NCBI GenBank assembly: GCA_947629905.1
Contig: CANRFM010000017.1
Span: forward strand, 1 to 44,363
Source: an uncultured Clostridia bacterium
Lineage (GTDB): Bacteria; Bacillota; Clostridia; Oscillospirales; Ruminococcaceae
Reading direction: 5' to 3'
Length of the DNA stretch: 44,363 nt
Shown: positions 22,632 to 30,406 of the stretch, piece by piece
Layout of the letters: every line of letters starts with the position of its first letter
How positions within the stretch are numbered: the stretch's first letter is position 1
Notes under the pieces: generated by a model
The model's input: the letters and a program-made list of their open reading frames with translations, nothing else
Database searches by the model: none
Told to the model about the DNA's origin: nothing
Program-made: the position numbers and the translations under genes

Positions 22632-23819
22632 TTACTGCAAAGAACGTGTCACGGCGTACATACTTTCCGCAAAAATGCCGTAGCCCTTTTCCGGTTCGCC
22701 GACAAATACATGGGTAACAGCGCCGACGAGCTTGCCGTTTTGCAGAATGGGGCTGCCGCTCATGCCCTGCACAATACCGCCCGTTGCCGACAGCAGCGCC
22801 TCATCCGTGACCTGTATGACCAGATTCTGCGTGTCAGAGGTAAAATCAAGGGAGAGTATCTCCGCATCGTATGCCTGCGGGGTCTCTCCGGCAATGGTCG
22901 TCAGGATGGTCGCCTTGCCGGGTTGAATTTCCTGTTTCAGCCCAAGCGGTACAGCCGGGGAATCCGGCGGGTCTGTCAGCTGCCCGAAAACGCCGCAGTT
23001 ACTGTTTCCGGAGAGCGTTCCGAGGGGTTCTTCCGCCGAGAAATAGCCCTGCAAGCTGCCGGGCATACCCGGTGTGCCCGGTACAGCACCGCTGATCGTC
23101 ACCGCATCCGCTTCACCGCTTGCCAGCGGGATGACTTCCCCTGTATCGGGGTCGCAGATCGGGTGTCCCAAACCGCCGAAACAGCCGCTCTCCGGCTCGT
23201 AGTACGTGAGCGTGCCGATACCTGCCGTGCTGTCACGCACCCAGATGCCCGTCTGATAGCAGTGTTCCGTCATCGAAAAAGCCGGTTTCAGGTTCTTGTC
23301 AAAGGTCATATCTCCCCGCTGCACGGTCAGCAGCAAGGGTTCGCCGTCTGCCGCCGCTTCCCGGAGGTCTGCCGTGCAGGTCAGTGCCTTGTGGTCGACT
23401 TCCCGCAGAATGTCACCTTCCTGAATGCCCGCTTCCGCCGCAGGACACCGGTGACTTCCGGCAACCTCACCAAAGCCAATGACCATGACACCGTCCATCA
23501 GCATTCGCACCCCGAAAGGCTTTCCGCCCGGCACAAGCATGACTTCCCCGGCGGGCTGCACGGAAACGGTCTTAATGGGAAAAATACCAAAGAGCCGCAG
23601 CATCGCTTCCTGTGTGCTGCTCCCGGTAGAAACGGTTTCAGCCGCAGGCGCAGTGTACTGTGCCGTAACGGGCAATGCTGTCGAAAGTGCCAGATCGCCG
23701 TCACGGGGTACATAGTAGCTGTCCGGCAGCCGTCCCGCATAGTACAGCGCAGCCGTCACCGGAAACAGCAAAAGCATTCCGGCAAATGCTGCCAATTTTG
23801 TCTTGAATTTCCGCTTCAT
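22632..23819 (-). CDS. spoIVB: SpoIVB-type serine peptidase
   Basis: 395 residues from ATG 23819, preceded by AGCAGGTGACGG. N-terminal membrane anchor (AAFAGMLLLFPVTAALYYAG), a PDZ-like region (~85-180, with GGKPFGVRMLMDGVMVIGFGEV and GDILREVDHKAL), then a serine peptidase domain with GGLGHPI (catalytic His) and GMSGSPIL (Ser354), plus the SpoIVB block ESGCFGGLGHPICDPDTGEV. In Bacillus, SpoIVB is secreted by the forespore under sigma-G and triggers pro-sigma-K processing. Presence suggests sporulation ability or a relic of it. Genes usually adjacent to spoIVB (spo0A downstream) are not found here. Confidence 0.92.
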   Translation of the reverse strand: MKRKFKTKLAAFAGMLLLFPVTAALYYAGRLPDSYYVPRDGDLALSTALPVTAQYTAPAAETVSTGSSTQEAMLRLFGIFPIKTVSVQPAGEVMLVPGGKPFGVRMLMDGVMVIGFGEVAGSHRCPAAEAGIQEGDILREVDHKALTCTADLREAAADGEPLLLTVQRGDMTFDKNLKPAFSMTEHCYQTGIWVRDSTAGIGTLTYYEPESGCFGGLGHPICDPDTGEVIPLASGEADAVTISGAVPGTPGMPGSLQGYFSAEEPLGTLSGNSNCGVFGQLTDPPDSPAVPLGLKQEIQPGKATILTTIAGETPQAYDAEILSLDFTSDTQNLVIQVTDEALLSATGGIVQGMSGSPILQNGKLVGAVTHVFVGEPEKGYGIFAESMYAVTRSLQ

Positions 23820-23845
23820 CCGTCACCTGCTTTCTGTGCATGAGA

Positions 23846-23866
23846 CCATGCACATAGTTAGCATGG
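23846..23866. promoter_or_regulatory. inverted repeat in the spoIVB / membrane-protein divergent gap
   Basis: CCATGC (23846-23851) and GCATGG (23861-23866) with a 9-bp spacer. It sits between divergent genes, so it could be an operator. The 106-bp gap has no clear sigma-A promoter on the minus strand, consistent with sporulation-specific control of spoIVB, but I cannot assign a sigma-G site. Confidence 0.35.
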
Positions 23867-23925
23867 ACTATATGAGGGCGGTTATGTGAGAAAATGATTC
23901 CCCGAACTAAAAGAAGAAGGTATCT

Positions 23926-24450
23926 ATGAAAAAATTTTCAAAATGCACCAGAATTTTCCTGCGTGTCGTTCTTGTCCTCTCCACTGCCGTGTATCCGGGG
24001 CTGATGGCAATGTTGTCCGCAGCCGGGTGGCGCTATAATGTGGAACAGGGGCATTATCCGGAACTGTTCCGGGTGTTTTCCGGGTGGATGTATGCGGGCG
24101 GTATCCTGCTCTGTACGGGCGCTGTGCTGTGCCTGTTTGGCGCAAGGGAGCAGTGGTGGCAGTGCAATATCCCGGCTATCGGGCTTGGGGGTGTGGGGTG
24201 TACAGCGTGTCTGTCCGTCCTGTATCGGTTCTGCGCCTATGCGGATCAGCATTTTTCGGGGCTGAATGAAACCATGGAGCCCGTCAGTCAGCTTTACCGG
24301 GACAGGCTGCTGCCCGTGGTGCTGCCTGCCTTGGTGCTGCTGTGGCTGTGTGTGTGGCAGATCGTTCTTGCTGCCCCGTATCGTCACCGGAAACATCGGG
24401 AAAAGGAAGCCCGCCTGAATGCGGAAGCGCCACGCATTCTAAAAGATTGA
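23926..24450 (+). CDS. Unrecognised four-helix membrane protein
   Basis: 174 residues, ATG 23926 after AAGAAGAAGG. Four hydrophobic segments (~9-30, ~55-75, ~82-100, ~128-150) with a long extracytoplasmic-looking loop between the third and fourth (YADQHFSGLNETMEPVSQLYRD), then a basic C-terminal tail (PYRHRKHREKEARLNAE). No family is recognised. Small and basic, it may be a membrane accessory protein. It diverges from spoIVB across 106 bp. Confidence 0.75.
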   Translation: MKKFSKCTRIFLRVVLVLSTAVYPGLMAMLSAAGWRYNVEQGHYPELFRVFSGWMYAGGILLCTGAVLCLFGAREQWWQCNIPAIGLGGVGCTACLSVLYRFCAYADQHFSGLNETMEPVSQLYRDRLLPVVLPALVLLWLCVWQIVLAAPYRHRKHREKEARLNAEAPRILKD

Positions 24451-24473
24451 TACAAGCTTATTTTACGCTATTT

Positions 24474-24544
24474 GGGGGGGAATATGCAAAAATGCCACTG
24501 TGTCTGTTCCGTGCTTTTGGGAAATGTTGCTGAATTACCCCCCC
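24474..24544. other. G7 ... C7 arms in an otherwise gene-free 230-bp gap
   Basis: A run of seven G (24474-24480), followed by AAT, faces a run of seven C (24538-24544), preceded by ATTA, across about 57 bp. Together they could form a long-stem hairpin in RNA or a terminator-like fold. Nothing codes here; the gap ends at the promoter of the dockerin gene. Confidence 0.45.
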
Positions 24545-24580
24545 GTTTTGTGCAAAGTGCATAAATTTCAACAAAACATA

Positions 24581-24609
24581 TTGACAAATATTCCGCCTTA
24601 TGTTATACT
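24581..24609 (+). promoter_or_regulatory. sigma-A promoter of the dockerin gene at 24680
   Basis: TTGACA (24581-24586), 17 bp, TATACT (24604-24609). Confidence 0.85.
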
Positions 24610-24615
24610 GTATCT

Positions 24616-24635
24616 TGTAAGGGTGTATCCTTACA
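24616..24635 (+). promoter_or_regulatory. leader hairpin or operator, TGTAAGG-6-CCTTACA
   Basis: TGTAAGG (24616-24622) pairs exactly with CCTTACA (24629-24635). It begins at about the predicted start of transcription, so it may be an operator or an mRNA-stabilising 5' hairpin. Confidence 0.5.
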
Positions 24636-24679
24636 GCGTAGGAAAGAGAAAACCAACATCATAAAAGGAGGTATGTCTT

Positions 24680-25507
24680 ATGAAAAAGAGGTTTTTAACA
24701 ACTTTGACAGCTTTGCTGTGCGTGACGGGTGTTATGACTGCATTTCCGGCAGCAGCGGAAGTAAGTCCGGATGTGCAGGAAATGTATGACAGGTACAGCG
24801 AATATGCGGTCGAAACAGAGGATTTCACCTATCGTCCGTTTGGAGAGGATGTTTTTCTCCAGTCGGATGCGGTAAAGGCAGATCTGATGGTGCTTGGTGT
24901 TTTTGGAAACACTGTGTGGGTCACAGAGGTTCGGGATACATTGCCGGAATATCCCAATTACGGAGGGATCGGTACACTCCATTACAAGGAGGAGTACATT
25001 ACCGGTCTCGATGGCAAGGCACTCCGACCGGGTGACCTGCTGCAGGCAGACGGAGGGTTGTTTGTGGTTGAAATATTCCCGGGGTGTTATCATAGTGAGG
25101 AGGGAGGTTTTACCTACGCCGGCAATGGTGTGGATATTTTCGGGGATGCCTTTCAGGATGTTATCCGCAATCAGCTGCTTGTGCTGATAGAACAGTACAA
25201 ACAGTGCCGGAACGGTGATATAGATAAAGAAATTTGCAGCGAATTTTCTGTGCTGCTGTCCGCACTGGATGGTCCTACATCCGGTGATGTGGACGTGAAC
25301 AATACCATAGACACGAGCGATGCCAGTGCAGTATTGCAGGATATTGCCGATGCCATGATGGACAGCAGCCAGCTTTCCGCACCGCAGTTCAAAGCCGCCG
25401 ATGTGAACGGCGACGGCGTGCTGACGGTGGACGATGCATCCATTCTGCTGCAATATATCGCCGCAAAACTCATGGACGATAGCGTACAGCTCTCCGATTT
25501 TACATGA
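24680..25507 (+). CDS. Secreted dockerin protein with an unknown N-terminal domain
   Basis: 275 residues; ATG 24680 after AAAGGAGG. Signal peptide MKKRFLTTLTALLCVTGVM (cut after AAA or AAE). Residues ~27-200 form a single domain I do not recognise (YSEYAVETEDFTYRPFGED, LMVLGVFGNTVWVTEV, DGKALRPGDLLQADGGLFVVEIFPG); the stretch around LDGKALRPGDLLQADGGLF has a beta-turn, carbohydrate-binding-like look. The C-terminus from ~201 is a dockerin: GDVDVNNTIDTSDASAVLQDI and ADVNGDGVLTVDDASILLQYI. It has no obvious catalytic motifs, so a binding or structural role in a cellulosome is as likely as an enzyme. A bidirectional hairpin ends it. Confidence 0.88.
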   Translation: MKKRFLTTLTALLCVTGVMTAFPAAAEVSPDVQEMYDRYSEYAVETEDFTYRPFGEDVFLQSDAVKADLMVLGVFGNTVWVTEVRDTLPEYPNYGGIGTLHYKEEYITGLDGKALRPGDLLQADGGLFVVEIFPGCYHSEEGGFTYAGNGVDIFGDAFQDVIRNQLLVLIEQYKQCRNGDIDKEICSEFSVLLSALDGPTSGDVDVNNTIDTSDASAVLQDIADAMMDSSQLSAPQFKAADVNGDGVLTVDDASILLQYIAAKLMDDSVQLSDFT

Positions 25508-25520
25508 TGCCAACCAAAAA

Positions 25521-25550
25521 AAGCGCCCCCTTGCGGGGGTGCTTCTTTAT
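25521..25550. terminator. bidirectional terminator between the dockerin and stomatin genes
   Basis: 10-bp stem AAGCGCCCCC (25521-25530) / GGGGGTGCTT (25535-25544) with one G-U pair and loop TTGC; A-rich on the left and T-rich on the right, so it serves both convergent genes. Confidence 0.88.
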
Positions 25551-26524
25551 TTCTTGGAAGAGGAATCATCCTCGGCAATGGCTTTCAGTCCGGCTGCAAT
25601 GCCGGCAAGCCCCTGAATTTCGCTCGGTATGATGATCTTGGTCGCCTTGCCGTCCGCTGCCTTGGCAAAAGCTTCGAGCGCTTTGAGCTGGAGTACAGCG
25701 GCATTCGGGTTGGCTTCGTTCAGCTTCTGGATACTGTCCGCAAGGGCTTTCTGCACCATTTCAATTGCCTGTGCTTCACCGCTTGCTTCGAGCACTTTCT
25801 TCTCCCGGATCGCATCTGCCCGGAGAATGGTAGCCTGCTTTTCTGCCTCCGCCTTGAGGATCTCAGACTCCTTGTCAGCCTGTGCCCGGAGAATTTTCGA
25901 TTCTTTCTCAGCTTCAGCAACCAGTACCTGCGACTTCTTTTCGCCCTCTGCCTGAAGAATTTTCTCACGCCGTTCCCGTTCTGCCTTCATCTGCTTTTCC
26001 ATGGATTCTTGGATCTCACGGGGCGGCAGGATGTTTTTCAGCTCGACCCGGAGCACCTTGATGCCCCAGCGGTCGGTCTCCTCGTCGAGTACGGCAGTGA
26101 TGTTCTTGTTGATCGTGTCACGGCTTGTCAGCGTTGAATCGAGTTCCAGTTCGCCGATGATATTACGCAGTGTCGTTGCCGTGAAATTTTCGATCGCCAT
26201 CATGGGATTTTCCACACCGTAGGTATACCGCATGGCATCTGTCACCTTAAAGAATACGACCGTATCGATCTGCATGGTGACATTGTCCTTTGTGATGACC
26301 TGTTGCGGCTTGAAGTCCACGACACGTTCTTTCAGGGACACTTTCCGCACGACCCTGTCCAGAAACGGCACCAACAGGTGAGGACCCGTCTGCCAGACCT
26401 TATAGAACGTACCCAGACGTTCCACCACGTAGACATAAGCCTGCGGTACGATGCAGATGCAGCGTATCAGGATGATCAGTGCAAAGATGACCAGAATAGC
26501 AATAATAAGTTCTACAGGATTCAT
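25547..26524 (-). CDS. SPFH/stomatin-like membrane protein (QmcA/HflK-C type)
   Basis: 325 residues, ATG 26524 after GAGGAGG. N-terminal membrane helix (VELIIAILVIFALIILIRCICIVPQ), then the SPFH/Band 7 domain (YVYVVERLGTFYKVWQTGPHLLVPF ... ATTLRNIIGELELDSTLTSRD), followed by a long coiled coil of (A/E/K-rich) heptads (~185-265, EKESKILRAQADKESEILKAEAEKQ). Stomatin/QmcA-like proteins assemble into rings or cages in the cytoplasmic membrane and organise microdomains or FtsH-type proteases. It follows the NfeD gene by 12 bp, so the two form the standard NfeD-stomatin operon. See the palindrome at 26995-27009. Confidence 0.95.
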   Translation of the reverse strand: MNPVELIIAILVIFALIILIRCICIVPQAYVYVVERLGTFYKVWQTGPHLLVPFLDRVVRKVSLKERVVDFKPQQVITKDNVTMQIDTVVFFKVTDAMRYTYGVENPMMAIENFTATTLRNIIGELELDSTLTSRDTINKNITAVLDEETDRWGIKVLRVELKNILPPREIQESMEKQMKAERERREKILQAEGEKKSQVLVAEAEKESKILRAQADKESEILKAEAEKQATILRADAIREKKVLEASGEAQAIEMVQKALADSIQKLNEANPNAAVLQLKALEAFAKAADGKATKIIIPSEIQGLAGIAAGLKAIAEDDSSSKK

Positions 26525-26536
26525 AGAAATTCCTCC

Positions 26537-26977
26537 TCACTGTATTTGCTCCGAAGCAACGAATGCCGTTGTTCCGGAAATGCGTGTGACCCGGACAGTC
26601 GTGCCAGCCGGAAGCATACTGCCGTCCTCGGTGCGGGCTTTCCAGCTCACGCCGCCGATCTTCACTCTGCCGGTGTCCTTGGCTGCATTGATCTCTTCCG
26701 TGACCGTGGCTACCCTGCCGATGTCGTCCTCGTAGCCGGTCGGGGCGATCTCCTTGACACGCAGCTTGCGCAGCAGCGGACGGGACACGCACAGCAGCAA
26801 TGCGGAAACCGCCGTGAAGATGATCAGCTGCGGCATAAATGCCAGCCCCGCAGCCGCTGCGATGAATGCGCCCAGCGCACCCGCCGCAAACCAGATCGAG
26901 ACAAGCTGAAACGTTGCCAGTTCCGCAATGACAGCAACGGCGAACACCACACCCCACAGGATCATGTTGGTTACCAT
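26537..26977 (-). CDS. NfeD-family membrane protein
   Basis: 146 residues, ATG 26977 after AAAGGAG. Three or four membrane helices in the first ~75 residues (MILWGVVFAVAVIAELAT, IWFAAGALGAFIAAAAGLAF, QLIIFTAVSALLLCVSR), then a C-terminal OB-fold typical of NfeD (GYEDDIGRVATVTEEINAAKDTGRVKIGGVSWKART ... GTTVRVTRISGTTAFV). NfeD proteins partner SPFH proteins. It lacks the N-terminal ClpP-like protease of long NfeD (1510-N class). The upstream region holds a strong promoter and the palindrome GTAAAT-GAA-ATTTAC. Confidence 0.92.
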   Translation of the reverse strand: MVTNMILWGVVFAVAVIAELATFQLVSIWFAAGALGAFIAAAAGLAFMPQLIIFTAVSALLLCVSRPLLRKLRVKEIAPTGYEDDIGRVATVTEEINAAKDTGRVKIGGVSWKARTEDGSMLPAGTTVRVTRISGTTAFVASEQIQ

Positions 26978-26994
26978 AGGTACTCCTTTCTCCG

Positions 26995-27009
26995 GTAAAT
27001 GAAATTTAC
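26995..27009. promoter_or_regulatory. candidate operator: GTAAAT-N3-ATTTAC in the NfeD/stomatin leader
   Basis: Perfect 6-3-6 inverted repeat 18 bp before the NfeD start and just upstream of its ribosome site. The same pattern occurs before the second NfeD/flotillin operon (37316-37330) and in the XRE gene's leader (36640-36654). A one-mismatch copy (GGAAAT-TTT-ATTTAC, 27126-27140) lies upstream of the -35. Confidence 0.65.
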
Positions 27010-27074
27010 ACGGGATGCAGAAAAACCTTGGGGAATTTGTGCGAAATTTGCAAAATCCCCCGCAATACAATTAC

Positions 27075-27103
27075 ATTATAGCACAACCTGCCTGAAATGT
27101 CAA
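27075..27103 (-). promoter_or_regulatory. sigma-A promoter of the NfeD/stomatin operon
   Basis: Minus strand: TTGACA (27103-27098), 17 bp, extended TGC-TATAAT (27080-27075), perfect consensus. Confidence 0.88.
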
Positions 27104-27152
27104 TGGGTTTTGACAAGATTTTGCCGGAAATTTTATTTACCAAATCAGAAAA

Positions 27153-27172
27153 CCCCCGGCAAGCACCGGGGG
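27153..27172 (-). terminator. terminator of the PL11 lyase gene
   Basis: Perfect 7-bp GC stem CCCCCGG/CCGGGGG (27153-27159, 27166-27172) with a 6-nt loop, just after the lyase stop codon; TTTTCTG follows in the minus-strand direction. Confidence 0.82.
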
Positions 27173-27179
27173 CTGTCTG

Positions 27180-30100
27180 TTATTTTACGGTATAGTCAAA
27201 TACGGTCGGTCTTTCCGGCAGGTCAAAGCCCGTGCCGAGGAAGTAGTCCGTGTGCGGCGGCTGGTTGTAGCCGTTGTTCTCCGCAGCGACCTGTACACGG
27301 TACTGTGCATTGTGCATCAGCGAGTAGACCGGATATTCCGTTGCATAGGTGGTCGTGAACACCCGCAGACCGCCGTCCGACTTGCGGAAGATCATCTCCT
27401 CACGCCAGTCGCCTGTGAGGTCACAGGTCAGGCAGGCATTGGATTTGGTGTAGTTGTTGTATGTCACACCGTCGCCCGTGAACACTCTGCCCTTGCCGTA
27501 CTGGTCTGCCATTGTCCGGTCAAGAACGGCTCTTTCCAGCACATCCGTCCAGTAGACCACGGAATTCTGCCCCCACTTGGTGATGTCCGACCATGCGCAG
27601 ACGACTTCATGTGTGCCGGTCGCAGAGTAGACATTCCCGGAGTGGCTGCCGTTCAGTTCTGCGCCGCCGTTGCCTGCGATCAGGTTATCCGCAATGCATC
27701 TGCCCGTGTCTCCTCCGGCAGTTTCCCGGAACAGTGCCTTTCCGGTCGCTGCATCCCGCAGTTCAATGCCGAAGCCGATCGCCTTGCCGTTCGGGTGCGT
27801 TTCGTCCTCTAAGCACTGGAAGATCTCCAGTCCCGGATTTGCCGGGTCGAAGTCGCCGATATGCAGTGCATCGCCGTGTGCATTGCTGGTCGTGTAGAGC
27901 AGTTTGCCGTCATCGTCAATGACTGCCGAACCGCAGACGACTTCCTGCTTGCCGTCACCGTCCACATCGGCTGCCATTTCCTGATGGTTGCCGTCACCGT
28001 AGCCTGCCTTGCTCTTGTCAAAGCCTGTGTCGAATACCCAGCGCTTCGAGAGTTTTCCGTCCACGACATCCCACGCTGCGACCGCAAGCCTTGTATAATA
28101 CCCTCTGCCGAAGATCGCACTTGCGTGCTGTCCGTCCAGATATGCCACGCAAGCCGTGAATCTGTCCACACGGTTGCCGTAGGTATCGCCCCAGTCACCG
28201 ACATTGCCTCTGCCCGGATCGTAGTCCTGCGTATCCAGTGCAGCGCCCGTTGCGCCGTCAAAGAGGGTGATATATTCCGGTCCGGAGAGGATGCGCCCTG
28301 CGCTGCTCCGGTAATCCTTCGAGCCGTCCCCGACGACCTTGCCCGTGCCGTCCGTTGTGCCGTCTGCGGTCTTGCAGATCAGCTCGCACTTGCCGTCCCC
28401 GTCAAAGTCATAGACCATATACTGCACATAATGCGCCCCGGCACGGATGTTTTTGCCGAGGTCGATACGCCATACCAGCGTACCGTCCAGACGGTAGCAG
28501 TCAATGTAGACATTGCCCGTGTAGCCGTCCTTGGAATTGTCCTGCGAATTGGACGGATCCCACTTCACGAAAACTTCATACGTGCCGTCACCGTCAATAT
28601 CGCCCACGGAGCAGTCATTTTCTGTATAGGTACAGGTTGAGCCGTCAGGCATCGTCATGTCGGCAGGTTTCTTGGTGGCAATGTCGAAATACGCACCGCT
28701 CTGCCCGGAATTTTTCGTCCCGAATACTTGCGCCGGGCTTGCCTGTTCGATCATCTTCGTGCCGTTGTAGGTGTCGATCGTGTAGACATCCGCAGCCGTG
28801 CCGCCCTCGTCAAAGTAGTTGCTTGCCTGTCCGGCTTTCACCTCGGCAAGCAGCTTGCCGTTCTTGTAGAGCTTGAAATTGGTATCATCCGCATCCGTAG
28901 CAAGCAGCCGCCATGTCAGCATCATGCCCGTGCCTGTATTGGCAGCCGTCAGTCCCCGGCTGAGGTATTCCACCTGATAGCCCTGCCCGGCAACATTGTG
29001 TTCGCTTCCGGTGCTTTCCGGTGCGACCCGGATCGCCGGAACAGGCTGCCCTGCGGATGCCTTTTCCTGCGTACCGCTGAGGGAAATATAATCAATATTC
29101 GGCGCACCGTCTGCGGTTTCAGACGTGAGGGTCAGCACATTCACGCCTGCCTGTAAGGGGAGATATAGCGTCTCTTCCGTCCAGTCCGTCCAGCTTCCGG
29201 TTGCCTTGCCGTCAAATGTCCAGCTAAAAACCTGATTGTTCAGGCGAACGGAGACTGTCCGGTCTGCCGTTCCGCCGTTGGCATAGCGGATCGTTACCGC
29301 ATACACACCGGCAGTGGAAACAGCAACATTCCATGAAGCCGTCACACCTGCTTCATTGTACAGATTCAGGTAGCCGTCCTGCGTAAAGCCTGTATTCGTG
29401 TCCTCCGGAGCACCGTCCGTATAATTGCCGTCCACCCCGGCATAGATCCTTTCCCACGGGGCATCGGCAGCAAGAAATTCACCCGTTCCGGTCAGCAGGA
29501 ATTTGTTCAGCACGACCAGATCGGCAACGGAAACGCCCTCTTTGCCGTCAATATTGGCAGCGTAATTCTGCTGTTCCGTGCCCGTATTGCCAAGCAGGAT
29601 GTATTTCGTCAGTGCCGCATCAAAAATATCCACCACGCCGTCATCATTCAGGTCGCCGGGGGTAAATGCGACACCCGTCTCCGTGCAGGGTGTTTCTTTT
29701 TCATCCGTTACCCACGAAACGGGAACCAGTTCCCAGTCCTGACAGTTGATACCGTTCTGTTCCCAAAGCTGCACATTGGCACCCGCATCGGTTTCGGCAT
29801 TGACGATCTCCACAGCCTTTTCATCTGCCTTGCAGACTATGCGTGTGCTGCCGTCCTTGTTCCCGGCAAGGCGGAAACGCTGCGTGTCTGCTCCGGTGTC
29901 CTTGGCAACGCACACATTGGAAGCCGTTTCGCCGTCTCCGGCACTCAGCACCACACCCCCAAGCATGGAAGTAATGGTATAATACCCGTCCGCATCGCCT
30001 GTCAGCTGCCATGTGTCGTAGGGATGTGCCGCATCGAGGTTCCACTGCTGGACATTGGTGCCGTCATCGGTCTTGCCACCGGCAACATTGAGGTACAGAC

Positions 30101-30230
30101 CGCTGTTGACATTGCGTATGACGTAAATGCCGTCATACGTTCCCGCATCGGCTGCCGCTCCCGTAACAGGCACAGCCGGCAGCGCTGTCAGCATCATCAG
30201 CGCCGTCAGAAATGCTTTGATTTTCTTCAT
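27180..30230 (-). CDS. Cellulosomal rhamnogalacturonan lyase (PL11) with ricin-type, dockerin and CBM35-like modules
   Basis: 1016 residues from ATG 30230, after GGAGG. Signal peptide to about residue 26, then a ricin-type beta-trefoil (~33-170, with repeats ending in QQWNL/QLWEQ), a dockerin-like module (~192-250, GDLNDDGVVDIFDAALTKYIL and NIDGKEGVSVADLVVLNKFLL, unusually placed in the middle), a CBM35-like beta-sandwich (~257-386, ending NIDYISLSG), and a PL11 catalytic domain (~418-1016). The lyase part has the family's calcium-rich propeller repeats (GDIDGDGTYEVFVKW, YDFDGDGKCELICKTADG, ADVDGDGKQEVVCG, CDLTGDWREEMIFR). PL11 cleaves the alternating rhamnose-galacturonate backbone of rhamnogalacturonan I by beta-elimination. 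It acts outside the cell, probably docked to a scaffoldin. Confidence 0.93.
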   Translation of the reverse strand: MKKIKAFLTALMMLTALPAVPVTGAAADAGTYDGIYVIRNVNSGLYLNVAGGKTDDGTNVQQWNLDAAHPYDTWQLTGDADGYYTITSMLGGVVLSAGDGETASNVCVAKDTGADTQRFRLAGNKDGSTRIVCKADEKAVEIVNAETDAGANVQLWEQNGINCQDWELVPVSWVTDEKETPCTETGVAFTPGDLNDDGVVDIFDAALTKYILLGNTGTEQQNYAANIDGKEGVSVADLVVLNKFLLTGTGEFLAADAPWERIYAGVDGNYTDGAPEDTNTGFTQDGYLNLYNEAGVTASWNVAVSTAGVYAVTIRYANGGTADRTVSVRLNNQVFSWTFDGKATGSWTDWTEETLYLPLQAGVNVLTLTSETADGAPNIDYISLSGTQEKASAGQPVPAIRVAPESTGSEHNVAGQGYQVEYLSRGLTAANTGTGMMLTWRLLATDADDTNFKLYKNGKLLAEVKAGQASNYFDEGGTAADVYTIDTYNGTKMIEQASPAQVFGTKNSGQSGAYFDIATKKPADMTMPDGSTCTYTENDCSVGDIDGDGTYEVFVKWDPSNSQDNSKDGYTGNVYIDCYRLDGTLVWRIDLGKNIRAGAHYVQYMVYDFDGDGKCELICKTADGTTDGTGKVVGDGSKDYRSSAGRILSGPEYITLFDGATGAALDTQDYDPGRGNVGDWGDTYGNRVDRFTACVAYLDGQHASAIFGRGYYTRLAVAAWDVVDGKLSKRWVFDTGFDKSKAGYGDGNHQEMAADVDGDGKQEVVCGSAVIDDDGKLLYTTSNAHGDALHIGDFDPANPGLEIFQCLEDETHPNGKAIGFGIELRDAATGKALFRETAGGDTGRCIADNLIAGNGGAELNGSHSGNVYSATGTHEVVCAWSDITKWGQNSVVYWTDVLERAVLDRTMADQYGKGRVFTGDGVTYNNYTKSNACLTCDLTGDWREEMIFRKSDGGLRVFTTTYATEYPVYSLMHNAQYRVQVAAENNGYNQPPHTDYFLGTGFDLPERPTVFDYTVK

Positions 30231-30255
30231 ACATATCCTCCGTTCTATGCATTTC

Positions 30256-30312
30256 CCTAAAGGCAGCACCGCACAAAGACCGCCTGACGGCTTTGTACGT
30301 CATCTGCCTGAA
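30256..30312 (-). repeat. leader hairpin sharing an exact 39-nt repeat with 14130-14168
   Basis: Positions 30269-30307 equal 14130-14168 over 39 nt. The segment folds on itself: AGGCAG (30261-30266) pairs with CTGCC (30305-30309), GCACAAAG with CTTTGTACG, around the loop TGAC. It lies between the PL11 promoter (TSS near 30326) and its ribosome site, so it would be in the 5' UTR of that mRNA. Confidence 0.75.
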
Positions 30313-30332
30313 GGAAATTCTCTCTACTATTT

Positions 30333-30360
30333 ATTATACAGGTTTTTCTGAATTTGTCAA
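30333..30360 (-). promoter_or_regulatory. sigma-A promoter of the PL11 lyase gene
   Basis: Minus strand: TTGACA (30360-30355), 16 bp, TATAAT (30338-30333). The leader to the start codon is about 95 nt. Confidence 0.8.
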
Positions 30361-30406
30361 GTGCTTTAATTAAATTATCCGTAGTTCATTAAATGATATC
30401 TGAAAA

